From Bin55 sp964511425 (GTDB lineage: Bacteria > Pseudomonadota > Gammaproteobacteria > Pseudomonadales > Azotimanducaceae), in NCBI GenBank assembly GCA_964511425.1, contig CAZEFI010000006.1:1-64000 (forward strand): a stretch of DNA of 64,000 bases, written 5' to 3'. Below, piece by piece: positions 55,053 through 63,492 of the stretch (the stretch's first letter is position 1; every line of letters begins with the position of its first letter). Below the pieces are notes generated by a model. That model had not been told where the DNA came from. It made no database searches and saw only the letters and a list, made by a program, of their open reading frames with translations. The position numbers and the translations under genes are program-made.

Positions 55053-56837
55053 TTAGTCGTTTGGTGTGTTGTTCTGGCGGAGGTCGAGAAAATATTTTTT
55101 CGCGACATCTCGCATCCAAGGTTTCAATTCAGTGCGGGAGAATGTACCGATATTGTCGTCCATTTGTCCCCGATTCTCACTGTTTGTGGTTTGAACCTGG
55201 TTGGGGATTGGGACCGACCTTTCGCGTTGGACCTTAATCCGCCCAACGTTTATTTGCGACCGTAGTTTGTCAGGCATGGGAACCCCAAGCAGCATTGCCG
55301 CGACGCCGCGGGTTTTCTTAAGTCCACCGGGACCACCTCTGCCATTGTTTTCTTCATTTTCTTCAAAGCCGACGCCAGAAGGCGTAAGCTGTCGATCGAC
55401 AGGAGCTTTTCTCTGATTGAGCATTGGCTTCGCCGCACTTGCTGCTTCTTGTTCTTCGTCCTCTTCATCGTCAGACTCTTGGTCGACATCTTGATCAAAA
55501 TCATCTTCGCGCGAACGGCTGTGCTGCTCTAACATTTCAGTCGATGCCGACTGCTTGCCAGAACCGGTGCCTTTACCCCCCGCGATACCGCTAGCAGAGT
55601 CGTCCTTTTCTTCTTCTTTGGACTTGTTTTCTTTCTCCTGTTCGTTCTTTTTATTCTGCTTCTTCGGTTCAGCTTCTTCTTCTTTTTGTTGTTTTTCGTT
55701 ACCTAACCCAGCGATATTCGATGCTGCTTGACCGGGTTGATTCTGTTTGGAAGCACTAGCACTCAAGCCACTTTCGGATGATTGCTGTGGAACACTTTGA
55801 GCTTCCTGCGATTCCGCGAGCGACGACTCGGAACTGGTCGCCTCAGTGGCTTTCTTCATCTCCGCCGGCTTTTGTTCTTCCGCGACGGGTGAATCGGGAT
55901 CCGGTACATCCGTTTCCGAACTTCTGTCTTCCGGAAATACGGGTGGCTTGACATCCTCCACAGAATCTTGTGGTGAAGCTTTCTCCGGCATTGCTACCGC
56001 CAGCTCCAATTCAGGAGTCTCAAACTGTAGTCCATTGGTGGAGAGACCCAGTACGAAAATCAGTATTGACGCGAATACCAGAGGCCACTTAATGGTGTCC
56101 ATCGCAGGTTTGGCGATGTCAATGTTCGCTAATGGAGTTTGTAACGCTTTTTCTGCGTGGGGCATAGCATCGACAATAGCTGCTTGTTCAAATGGCGTGG
56201 TATCATCTTTAACTCGGAACTCATCGGCCGACTGCAATCGGTCTTTCAAGCCAAGCTCGCGATCAAACAAAGCAATTGAAGTTTGTCGGTTGACGCTTCC
56301 GAAAGAGAATCCGATTAACGCCCACAATCCAATAAAAACTATTGGTACGGCGACTACCAGAACAATCGCTAAAAGTACTGCTAAGGTAAGAAATGGACCG
56401 AACCCATAAGAAACCGTAGCGTATTGGCCGAGGATCGCGAACAGATAGGAAACAAAGTAGCCGATCGGGAATGCGATTCCCAAAAGAAATACAATCGGCC
56501 ACGCACGAGCTAAACTCTGTTTCGTCTCGTGATATCGACGGGATTCCAATGAATACAGGATTAGCCAAAACCCAGCGGGGATGAGTAACGCGATCAATAT
56601 CGTCCACAACAACCCCCAACCAACCGGTGCTAACGAAAAGCTTGAGGTTACCGCGGTGGTCTGAAAGGCTTCGTAGATCTCGTAACAACGAAAACCAAAA
56701 TACCCAAGGGGAAAGAGCAGGGCAACAATACCCACCAAGGGCCACGCTTTTTCCATTGCCCCCTTCAGCGCAAACCGTCGCAAATAGCGAGAGCCCTTAC
56801 TAGCCAATAAATCTAGATTACGTCTTAATTCGTTCAT
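55053..56837 (-). CDS. Multi-TM protein with an acidic low-complexity region, copy B (594 aa)
   Basis: First gene of the minus-strand block, nearly identical in protein to copy A, with the same five TMs, internal TM repeat, LFDRELGLKDRL motif, charged low-complexity region and C-terminal PWMRDVAKKYF segment. The differences are at residues 6, 13 and 34 (Arg, Ser and Leu here for Gln, Arg and Ser in copy A) and in the C-terminal tail (NNTPND for NSTPNN). The ATG is preceded by GGAAGAAG. It is separated from copy A by 717 bp and from the divergent heme O synthase gene by 519 bp, where an inverted repeat is present. Two copies may raise dosage or form a complex with itself. Confidence 0.85.
   Translation of the reverse strand: MNELRRNLDLLASKGSRYLRRFALKGAMEKAWPLVGIVALLFPLGYFGFRCYEIYEAFQTTAVTSSFSLAPVGWGLLWTILIALLIPAGFWLILYSLESRRYHETKQSLARAWPIVFLLGIAFPIGYFVSYLFAILGQYATVSYGFGPFLTLAVLLAIVLVVAVPIVFIGLWALIGFSFGSVNRQTSIALFDRELGLKDRLQSADEFRVKDDTTPFEQAAIVDAMPHAEKALQTPLANIDIAKPAMDTIKWPLVFASILIFVLGLSTNGLQFETPELELAVAMPEKASPQDSVEDVKPPVFPEDRSSETDVPDPDSPVAEEQKPAEMKKATEATSSESSLAESQEAQSVPQQSSESGLSASASKQNQPGQAASNIAGLGNEKQQKEEEAEPKKQNKKNEQEKENKSKEEEKDDSASGIAGGKGTGSGKQSASTEMLEQHSRSREDDFDQDVDQESDDEEDEEQEAASAAKPMLNQRKAPVDRQLTPSGVGFEENEENNGRGGPGGLKKTRGVAAMLLGVPMPDKLRSQINVGRIKVQRERSVPIPNQVQTTNSENRGQMDDNIGTFSRTELKPWMRDVAKKYFLDLRQNNTPND
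55126..56736. repeat. Near-identical 1.6-kb core of the 594-aa gene pair, second copy
   Basis: Partner of 52624-54234 in direct orientation. The last visible differences bordering it are T/C at 52623/55125 and G/A at 54235/56737. Confidence 0.85.
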
Positions 56838-57356
56838 GATGTCTTCTTCCGTGATACGGAGTTGGTCAAATTACAAGGTGCCCCTCCCTTTTGCACACAG
56901 ACAAACTTATGCACAATCGTTGCGAAGTCGTTTAATAGTCGCAACAGGGATCTGATTAATTCGTCACCCGATTGGTAAAACACAATACTATTATTCTACC
57001 GCACAATATGCGTCATGTGTTCACCAAATGAATCGTTTCGCTGAAATTTCCTACCGTCTTTTGCATAAGCCATAGTGGTAAACTAACCAGAAGTTGTCAA
57101 GATAAAGTTCATCCAATCTTCAATCGAGACTTTACTGTTGTTGAAATTCAAGAGTGAACAACTCGCAGAGCGTTGGTAGTGACTCGAGAGCTGACCTGAC
57201 GGTTACACTGATGCAATGTAGGGGAAGACTTCCTTAGCAAGGGATAGCTCTCAAGGTTCGCCGATATCGTTTTTTGAAAGACTATTTCGCTCTTTTTGTG
57301 GAGAGCTCGACCGCTAAAATTATGAAGTTTCTGAGCCCAACCAGTTTTCCTCTTTT
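56838..57356. other. 519-bp divergent regulatory region between copy B and cyoE
   Basis: No gene was recognised. It should carry the main promoter of the 35-kb minus-strand block and that of cyoE. It holds the inverted repeat at 56919-56945 and a wider pair, GAGAGCT (57186-57192) and AGCTCTC (57246-57252), enclosing GGAAG-A-CTTCC. The latter may fold in the cyoE leader. Confidence 0.5.
56919..56945. promoter_or_regulatory. Inverted repeat upstream of the MoxR/TPR block
   Basis: GTTGCGA (56919-56925) and TCGCAAC (56939-56945) are perfect inverted half-sites with a 13-bp centre, 80-110 bp upstream of the copy B start. Half-site centres about two helical turns apart fit a dimeric regulator's operator. 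No regulator gene adjoins it. Confidence 0.4.
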
Positions 57357-58223
57357 ATGAGTCGCACTTTAGATTTTCTCGACATGACGAAGCCGCGTGT
57401 AGTGCTTCTCATGTTGTTGTGTGCGCTTGTCGGGATGCTTTTGTCCGTTCCAGGTTTCCCCCCAATATTGTCGATTCTGTACGGATTGAGTGGTATCGCT
57501 CTTGTAGCGGCTAGCGCGGCAGTCGTCAACCATGTTGTCGACGCTCGGATTGATCGACACATGGCTCGAACGCGCAATCGCCCGGTTCCTACAGGTCGAA
57601 TACGTGGTCGCGATGGACTAATCTTTGCGGTTGTTTTAGGTTTTGTAGGACTCTTGGTCCTATTTGTTTTCGTGAACCCTCTCGCAGCTTGGCTTAATCT
57701 CGTTTCTTGGGCAGGCTATGGTCTTTTTTATACGTTCTTTTTGAAGCATCGAACTTCACAAAACATTGTTATTGGGGGACTATTCGGAGCTGCTCCGCCA
57801 CTCTTAGGTTGGGTTTGCATTACCAACACCGTTGAACTTGAAGCACTCATACTTGTTGCTATCATATTTTTGTGGACCCCACCGCACTTTTGGGCGTTAG
57901 CAATTGATCGTGCCAAAGACTATGAAACTGTCGGTGTTCCAATGCTTCCACTTACTCATGGCGACCGTTATACGCGGCGTTCAATCTTGGTGTACACCGT
58001 GCTACTTGTAGGTCTCACAGTAGTTCCTTTGATTATTCGAATGAGTGGGTGGTTGTACTTACTATTAGCCTTAGTTCTCGGTCTCGTGTACCTAGGTTTT
58101 TCGGTAGTTATGCTCGTGAACGACAACCCAAAATTGCCAATTCTATCGTTTAAATTTTCGATTGTTTATTTGGCGGTACTGTTCCTTGGTTTAGTCTTGG
58201 ACCATTATTTTGTGACCGTCTAG
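57357..58223 (+). CDS. cyoE: Protoheme IX farnesyltransferase (heme O synthase)
   Basis: Inner-membrane UbiA-family prenyltransferase that adds farnesyl to heme B, giving heme O for terminal oxidases. It has 288 aa and about eight TMs. The first Asp-rich motif is NHVVDARIDRHMARTRNRP (58-76), and the other family motifs are FLKHRTSQNIVIGGLFGAAPP, WTPPHFWALAI and DYETVGVPMLP. No strong Shine-Dalgarno precedes the ATG at 57357. It is usually next to cytochrome oxidase genes; here it stands alone, divergent from the MoxR block. Confidence 0.95.
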   Translation: MSRTLDFLDMTKPRVVLLMLLCALVGMLLSVPGFPPILSILYGLSGIALVAASAAVVNHVVDARIDRHMARTRNRPVPTGRIRGRDGLIFAVVLGFVGLLVLFVFVNPLAAWLNLVSWAGYGLFYTFFLKHRTSQNIVIGGLFGAAPPLLGWVCITNTVELEALILVAIIFLWTPPHFWALAIDRAKDYETVGVPMLPLTHGDRYTRRSILVYTVLLVGLTVVPLIIRMSGWLYLLLALVLGLVYLGFSVVMLVNDNPKLPILSFKFSIVYLAVLFLGLVLDHYFVTV

Positions 58224-58299
58224 GTATTGAACTTTTTGACATAAACACTATCTATTGGAGTGTAATCAAGTTTTGTATCGTTAAAATACCAACTTGTTC

Positions 58300-58362
58300 T
58301 AAGTGGGATAAGTCCTTCCACTTATACAAAAGGTACAAATACACCACAAGTGTATGCGTACC
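58300..58362 (+). other. Two consecutive stem-loops downstream of cyoE and upstream of a small ORF
   Basis: Stem 1 pairs TAAGTGG (58300-58306) with CCACTTA (58318-58324). Stem 2 pairs GGTAC plus ATACAC (58332-58344) with GTGTAT plus GTACC (58350-58362) around CACAA, with a 2x2 internal loop. No T-run follows. They may stabilise the cyoE 3' end or be a leader element of the small ORF at 58441. Confidence 0.45.
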
Positions 58363-58440
58363 AATTAAGAATTTCATTTTCGTGTGTAACCAAAAGTCGC
58401 CCACGATTCATCTAAATCCTCACAAGGGAGTAAGGAAATC

Positions 58441-58641
58441 ATGCAAATTAGAACCAAGTCCATCGTCCATCAAGTCATTCGCCCTGTGTGGAATGCTTGG
58501 ATGCGATTCGGTAACCACCATCTGTCCTTGACTACCGTACACGCTGACGCGGTTAAAGTTGGACACGAAACAGAATGCCCAAGCACTCAAGCGTTAGAAC
58601 CGGGGAGTCAACAGTACTCTCCCATACAAGCCGAACATTGA
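58441..58641 (+). CDS. Possible small protein, 66 aa
   Basis: Short frame, unrecognised. The ATG is preceded by AAGGGAGTAAGGAAATC, a good Shine-Dalgarno. The product starts MQIRTKSIVHQVIRP, has an aromatic amphipathic stretch VWNAWMRFGNHHL, and ends in a polar tail without TMs. The two stem-loops 80 bp upstream could belong to its leader. Support is the ribosome site only, so it may not be real. Confidence 0.4.
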   Translation: MQIRTKSIVHQVIRPVWNAWMRFGNHHLSLTTVHADAVKVGHETECPSTQALEPGSQQYSPIQAEH

Positions 58642-58688
58642 TTGTCTCTTTCAGTCTGGGGAAGAATTAAAGAGTAACGTAGTTCGAA

Positions 58689-61100
58689 TTAGGTTGAGTC
58701 GTTTCGAACCAGATCGGACAATTCTGTGCGCGCCAAGTTGTGTGGTGCTGAGTTTTCTATCTCGCGCAACGGCTGCGCAGTCATCCCTTTGCGGTGTATT
58801 CTTGCACTAACAGTTCCGTATAGAGTTGACCGCTGTTTTGGTGTCCGGTCAAGTGAGATGATCAAGTTCTCCATGTCCTTAGGATGTAATTCTTGACCGT
58901 GCTGTGTTCCTGCTGCTCGGGAAATACTTTCGTTCATAAGCGTACCACCGAGGTCATTGCATCCTGCATTAAGCATGGTGCGCACGCCTTCGCGTCCTAG
59001 CTTCACCCAGCTGGTTTGAATGTTTTGAATGTGCGGGAAAAGTGCGATGCGCGCAACCGCGTGCATAAGCACACTCTCTCGGAACGTCGGCCCGCGTCTT
59101 GCTTTACCCTTAAGATAGATGGGTGCTTCCATATGAATGAATGGAAGTGGGACGAATTCGGTGAACCCCCCAGTTTGTTGTTGAAGTGTGCGAATGCGCA
59201 ACAGATGTCTCGCCCAATGTATAGGTTGTTCGACGTGACCGTACATAATTGTGGCGGTGCTTCTAATTCCGCACTCGTGCGCGGTCCTCATTACTGTGAG
59301 CCACTGCTGGGTATTGATCTTGTCTGGGCAGATGATCGCACGAATTTCGTCGTCCAGAATCTCGGCAGCTGTCCCCGGTAAAGTGCCTAGTCCCACCTGC
59401 TTCAAATCGAGTAAGAAATCCTTGAGAGGTCGGTTTAAAGTTTTAGCACCCTGCCAGATTTCTAATGGCGAAAAAGCGTGTACGTGAATTTCTGGGACGG
59501 CATTCTTCACTGTTTGCACGACGTCAAGATATTTCTCACCAGTGTATGCAGGGTGTATTCCACCTTGCAGGCAAACTTCAGTACCCCCGCGAGCCCACGC
59601 TTCTTCCACTCGGCGACTGAGTTCCTCATTGGATAGGTCGTAAGGACGACCGCGCAGATTTTCAGCTAATTTTCCCTTTGAGAAAGCACAGAACTGACAC
59701 CTAAAGTAACAAATGTTCGTGTAGTTGATGTTGCGATTAACCACATACGACACAGTGTTTCCATTGACGCTTCGTCTGATGTCATCCGCGAAGTTGACGA
59801 CTGTGTCAAAATCGCGGCCGCGAGCGGAGAATAGACTCTCGATTTCGGTTTCTGTGAGATCCCGATTAGTCGATTCTTGTAATACAGGGTAAAGCGAAGA
59901 GTCTGCTCTTCTTCGCTCTTGAACGCGTTGAATGAATTCTTCCGGCGGATCTGTCAATGTCCCGGGTGTCCAAGAGTCTGTACGTGGCAATCCCTCAGCG
60001 TCGACCTGGTCTAGGACTCGAGGTAATAATTGTGACTCAACCCACTGATCGTTGATAAAACGAGGATAGATCGTTAAACGTTCCTGTAGCTGCTTTCCTG
60101 TTGCCTTTGTAGTTCGCGCTAAGCTCACCAAATGAGGCCATGGTGCTTCAGGATTCACGAAATCAGGTGTAAGCGGTGAGACACCACCCCAATCGTTTAT
60201 ACCAGCATTTACAATCGATTCGAGTACATTTGGGTTCAAATTTGGTGGTGCTTGAATCGACATCATCGGTCCGAAAATTAGCCTGGCTACGGATATGGTC
60301 CAAAGTAGTTCTACGTCGGAGGGTTCAGCAGCGTTTGCCATCAGCGTGTCTGGCTTGGCTCGAAAATTTTGCACGATCACTTCTTGGATATGTCCAAACT
60401 CCCGGTGCAATTGCCTTATATCCAATAGCGACTCGATTCGTTCGGTGCGAGTCTCACCAATTCCGATTAAGATGCCAGTGGTAGTCGGAACACGTTGCTC
60501 GCCAAGCCGCCGCAGGGTTGCCAGCCGGACCTCAGGTACTTTATCGGGAGAACCGTAATGTGGCATCCCCTTTTGTGTGAGTCGCGCTGCTGAAGATTCC
60601 AGCATTATTCCCATTGACGGTGCGACTTGTCGCAAAGAGACGATTTCCTTAGAAGTTAAATTACCCGGGTTGACATGGGGTAACAGGTTCGTGTGCTGCA
60701 GTACTTTTCCGGCGACGTGAGTGAGGTAGTCAATAGTAGAAGCAAAGCCATTATTTCGCAGCCATTCGCGCGCGACTGTATAGCGTAATTCTGGTTTTTC
60801 TCCGAGAGTAAAGAGTAATTCCTTGCATCCCAATTTTTCACCTTCGTGTGCAATTTTCAGCACTTCGTCTATGGTGAGATAAACCGACTCCAATTTCCGG
60901 GGAGTCTTCGCGAAGGTGCAATAGTGACACACATCTCGACACAGTTGCGTTAGTGGTACAAAAACCTTTTTCGAATAAGTGACCGTGGCACCGAATCCCT
61001 CATCACGGAGAATACGTGCGGGTGCGGCGATATCTTCTAAGCTTGGGACAGTAACCAAGTCGTGGGCAGCATCTGCTGAAAGAACATTATCGAATTTCAT
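58689..61100 (-). CDS. fbiC: FO synthase FbiC (CofG-CofH fusion)
   Basis: Bifunctional radical-SAM enzyme making the deazaflavin FO (7,8-didemethyl-8-hydroxy-5-deazariboflavin) from tyrosine and a riboflavin precursor. It has 803 aa. The N-terminal CofG half has the cluster motif CRDVCHYCTF (C54, C58, C61). The C-terminal CofH half has NICYFRCQFCAFSKG at about 460-473, with GGTEVCLQGGIHP downstream. The fused form is typical of actinobacteria; archaea have separate genes. It is the last gene of the F420 operon, 42 bp after cofC. Tyrosine is also the substrate feeding the hppD pathway in the same window. Confidence 0.96.
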   Translation of the reverse strand: MKFDNVLSADAAHDLVTVPSLEDIAAPARILRDEGFGATVTYSKKVFVPLTQLCRDVCHYCTFAKTPRKLESVYLTIDEVLKIAHEGEKLGCKELLFTLGEKPELRYTVAREWLRNNGFASTIDYLTHVAGKVLQHTNLLPHVNPGNLTSKEIVSLRQVAPSMGIMLESSAARLTQKGMPHYGSPDKVPEVRLATLRRLGEQRVPTTTGILIGIGETRTERIESLLDIRQLHREFGHIQEVIVQNFRAKPDTLMANAAEPSDVELLWTISVARLIFGPMMSIQAPPNLNPNVLESIVNAGINDWGGVSPLTPDFVNPEAPWPHLVSLARTTKATGKQLQERLTIYPRFINDQWVESQLLPRVLDQVDAEGLPRTDSWTPGTLTDPPEEFIQRVQERRRADSSLYPVLQESTNRDLTETEIESLFSARGRDFDTVVNFADDIRRSVNGNTVSYVVNRNINYTNICYFRCQFCAFSKGKLAENLRGRPYDLSNEELSRRVEEAWARGGTEVCLQGGIHPAYTGEKYLDVVQTVKNAVPEIHVHAFSPLEIWQGAKTLNRPLKDFLLDLKQVGLGTLPGTAAEILDDEIRAIICPDKINTQQWLTVMRTAHECGIRSTATIMYGHVEQPIHWARHLLRIRTLQQQTGGFTEFVPLPFIHMEAPIYLKGKARRGPTFRESVLMHAVARIALFPHIQNIQTSWVKLGREGVRTMLNAGCNDLGGTLMNESISRAAGTQHGQELHPKDMENLIISLDRTPKQRSTLYGTVSARIHRKGMTAQPLREIENSAPHNLARTELSDLVRNDST

Positions 61101-61142
61101 TCGCTGACCAAATACTGTTTGCCTGACGAACGGTCATTGAGA

Positions 61143-61802
61143 CTAGTTTGACGCGATCTGGGGAGTGTCGGGTTCCACAAAGCTACTATAAACTTTTGCT
61201 ATACTGGATTCCGGTTGCACATGCAAGACCTTCATCAGATCTTCGAACGTGTCTACATCGCATGAGAAGGTTTCGATCTGCAAAACCCGTGTCTCCAGTC
61301 CTGTTGCTCGAGCGTTTTGTTGATGTGCTTGAAAGCTCTGACCGTTAAACACGTACTCAAACGCATTCGGCGGTGTAGATATAACGCCATTGGTCCCTTT
61401 CAATCGACGATCGGGAATAAGGGTAATTTGCTTGTGACGGGTGGCGGCGTAGTCTATATCTTGCGCGGAGATAAGTGGTAAGTCGGCTGGGACTACAAAG
61501 GTGGTGCTACAGTTCAATTGGTCCGACGCAAAACAACACGCCTGAGTTATAGCGTCTTTCAAATTACTTGTCTGTGTCTCCAGGACAATGGTGTTTGTCT
61601 CTGACGTGAATTTTGCTAACTGGGGTGAATCTGACACCAGCAAGATTCCAGAAACTAGCTTTGCGCGCAAACACGCATCGACAACCACTTCGAGCATTGT
61701 GGATGCGAGAAGCTCGCGTTGCTTTAATGTGAGTCGATCTGACAATCTACTTTTTCCGAAGGGGGGTTCTTTATACGGCACTATTGCCCACATTGAGTTC
61801 AT
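61143..61802 (-). CDS. cofC: Phospholactate-type guanylyltransferase CofC/FbiD
   Basis: Cytoplasmic nucleotidyltransferase, 219 aa, that joins GMP to 2-phospholactate, phosphoenolpyruvate or 3-phosphoglycerate to make the donor for CofD. The N-terminus MWAIVPYKEPPFGKSRLSDRL is the GT-A-fold P-loop-like motif (Lys-Ser-Arg-Leu). Family segments VVPADLPLISAQDI (metal-binding Asp) and TLIPDRRLKGTNGVISTPP are present. Its start overlaps cofD by 4 bp. Which three-carbon acid it uses cannot be told by eye. Confidence 0.92.
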   Translation of the reverse strand: MNSMWAIVPYKEPPFGKSRLSDRLTLKQRELLASTMLEVVVDACLRAKLVSGILLVSDSPQLAKFTSETNTIVLETQTSNLKDAITQACCFASDQLNCSTTFVVPADLPLISAQDIDYAATRHKQITLIPDRRLKGTNGVISTPPNAFEYVFNGQSFQAHQQNARATGLETRVLQIETFSCDVDTFEDLMKVLHVQPESSIAKVYSSFVEPDTPQIASN

Positions 61803-62731
61803 TGGGTGAAAGTCCTACCAAATTCCAAAGTCTCTCGCGCCAGATGTATCCGAGACTCCAGAGAGTTCATCACCGTATTCTTTGCGACACATTGAATGCC
61901 AAGTTTTAAGATATTGTTGCAATTTGAAAAATCTAAACAGTCAACAATTAGTCCGCTCAGAAAGTCTGCGTAATGCTTCGCAATTGTTTCGTTTTCTGCG
62001 GTGAATCCAAGTTCAGCCATAATTTTTGTGGTGGGTCCCTTCAGAGCTCGTCCTTGAACAATGGGAGATATCGCCACGACAGGGACATCGGTTTTTCCCA
62101 GAAAATTTCGTAAAGTGGGGATTGCTAGGACCGGGTCAATCGAAAGATAGGGGTTAGAGGGGCAAATAACTACCAATGAAATTGTAGCCAAATCTAGGCG
62201 TGGATTTAGTCGCGCAGTATTTGCGCCAACGTATCTTAATCTCAACACGCGCGGACGACACTGGTGCTTCACAAAGTAGTGTTGAAACGAGAGGTCTCCG
62301 ATGTCTGATTCCACTACAGTAGTTATTGGATCATCGCTCACGGGCAAAACCGTGTGCTCTATACCCATCGCTTCGACAATCTTCTCAGTCGCGTCAGACA
62401 GCGAACAGTCTTCGCTCAAGAGTTGTGTTCGAAGCGCATGGACCGCGAGATCTTTATCTCCCAATTGAAACCAAATTGGGCCTCCAAGATCTTTAAGAGT
62501 CTCCATAAAAGTCCAGGATTCATTGCGTCGCCCCCAACCTCGAGTGGGACAAGCGCGGTCCGCTAATGTGTAACAGAGTGTGTCTAGATCTGGTGATATG
62601 TGTAGTCCACAGTGTTGAAAATCGTCGGCGGTGTTAACCAGAAACACAACCTCACCAGATTGCAGTACCTTCGTGAGTCCGAGTGCCAACTTGGATCCTC
62701 CAACTCCTCCGGTGATTGCTAGCACCGTCAT
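61799..62731 (-). CDS. cofD: 2-phospho-L-lactate transferase CofD
   Basis: Transfers the phospholactyl-type group from the CofC product to FO, giving F420-0 or its dehydro form. It has 310 aa, the normal length. The N-terminal signature is AITGGVGGSKLALGL, then NTADDFQHCGLHISPDLDTLCYTLA, GWGRRNESW and LGDKDLAVHALR. The region VVICPSNPYLSIDPVLAIP matches the GDP-binding part of the family. It overlaps cofE and cofC by 4 bp each, so expression is coupled. Confidence 0.96.
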   Translation of the reverse strand: MTVLAITGGVGGSKLALGLTKVLQSGEVVFLVNTADDFQHCGLHISPDLDTLCYTLADRACPTRGWGRRNESWTFMETLKDLGGPIWFQLGDKDLAVHALRTQLLSEDCSLSDATEKIVEAMGIEHTVLPVSDDPITTVVESDIGDLSFQHYFVKHQCRPRVLRLRYVGANTARLNPRLDLATISLVVICPSNPYLSIDPVLAIPTLRNFLGKTDVPVVAISPIVQGRALKGPTTKIMAELGFTAENETIAKHYADFLSGLIVDCLDFSNCNNILKLGIQCVAKNTVMNSLESRIHLARETLEFGRTFTQ

Positions 62732-63486
62732 AGAAATAAGTCATCTGTCAGCGGTCGATTCCCGCGATGAGCACCGTCTGGACCACTTGTCGAAGGTGCG
62801 CCTCTCACGATCACGGCTGGAATTCTTTCAGTCGTTTCGCCCATCACTAGGAGAGCTGCCGTTGCGATCGAATCTGCCCGATTAGAAACTGTGACGTGCA
62901 GTTCTCGGCCAAATAGATCTTGGTGCCCGCGTCGATCATCTAGTACCGCAGTATGTGCTACACCGATGGCAATGCCTATGCTCCCTAACCGCCATGGCCG
63001 ATTTACTGAATCGCTAATTATTACACCAATGTTTGTATTGGTTCTTTCAGCTATTTTGGCACGGATTTTTAAGGCAGATTGATCTGGATCGTGTGGTAAT
63101 AGTAACGCATGTTCTCCGCCGGTGTGATCTACATTAGATTGGTCAATCCCAGCGTTTGCCATCACGTATCCGAGCCGATGGCGGGTAATGATGACCCCTC
63201 TTTTTTGCCGTACGATTCCTGTGGACTCTTGTAAGATCAATTCGACTAACCTTGGATCTTTATCAATTTCGACAGCTAGTCGTCTTGCACTTTCTGATGG
63301 ATTTACCGAATCAAGTGAAACTCTGCGGTCTTCGGCTTTGGATACGATCTTTTGAGCAACCACGACGACATCGTGGTCTTTCAAGCTCACGCGAGAAATT
63401 TTTAAAGCTTTTAGAATTACAGATGCTAAATCAGTACCAGCTTGAATTAAGGGGATACCTCGGAGAGGTAAAACCTGTACGCTCAC
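62728..63486 (-). CDS. cofE: Coenzyme F420-0:L-glutamate ligase CofE
   Basis: GTP-dependent ligase that adds glutamate to F420-0. It has 252 aa and is the stand-alone CofE form without the C-terminal FMN-binding half found in actinobacterial FbiB. Motifs are VVVAQKIVSKAEDR, RLVELILQES, VMANAGIDQSNVD, LLPHDPDQSA, IISDSVNRPWRLGSIGIAIG and DLFGRELHVT. If the cofactor precursor is dehydro-F420-0, a separate reductase would be needed; none is visible in the window. It overlaps cofD by 4 bp and lies 6 bp after npdG. Confidence 0.95.
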   Translation of the reverse strand: MSVQVLPLRGIPLIQAGTDLASVILKALKISRVSLKDHDVVVVAQKIVSKAEDRRVSLDSVNPSESARRLAVEIDKDPRLVELILQESTGIVRQKRGVIITRHRLGYVMANAGIDQSNVDHTGGEHALLLPHDPDQSALKIRAKIAERTNTNIGVIISDSVNRPWRLGSIGIAIGVAHTAVLDDRRGHQDLFGRELHVTVSNRADSIATAALLVMGETTERIPAVIVRGAPSTSGPDGAHRGNRPLTDDLFL

Positions 63487-63492
63487 GATTAT

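Noticed and set aside
52551..56837. Insertion sequence or transposon as cause of the 1.6-kb repeat
   Set aside because: The repeat lies inside a coding gene, has no transposase, terminal inverted repeats or target-site duplication, and is in direct orientation.
57186..57270. tRNA-like or riboswitch-like fold upstream of cyoE
   Set aside because: GAGAGCT/AGCTCTC and GGTTCGCCG recall tRNA parts, but no acceptor, D or anticodon arm can be drawn and no known riboswitch core is seen.
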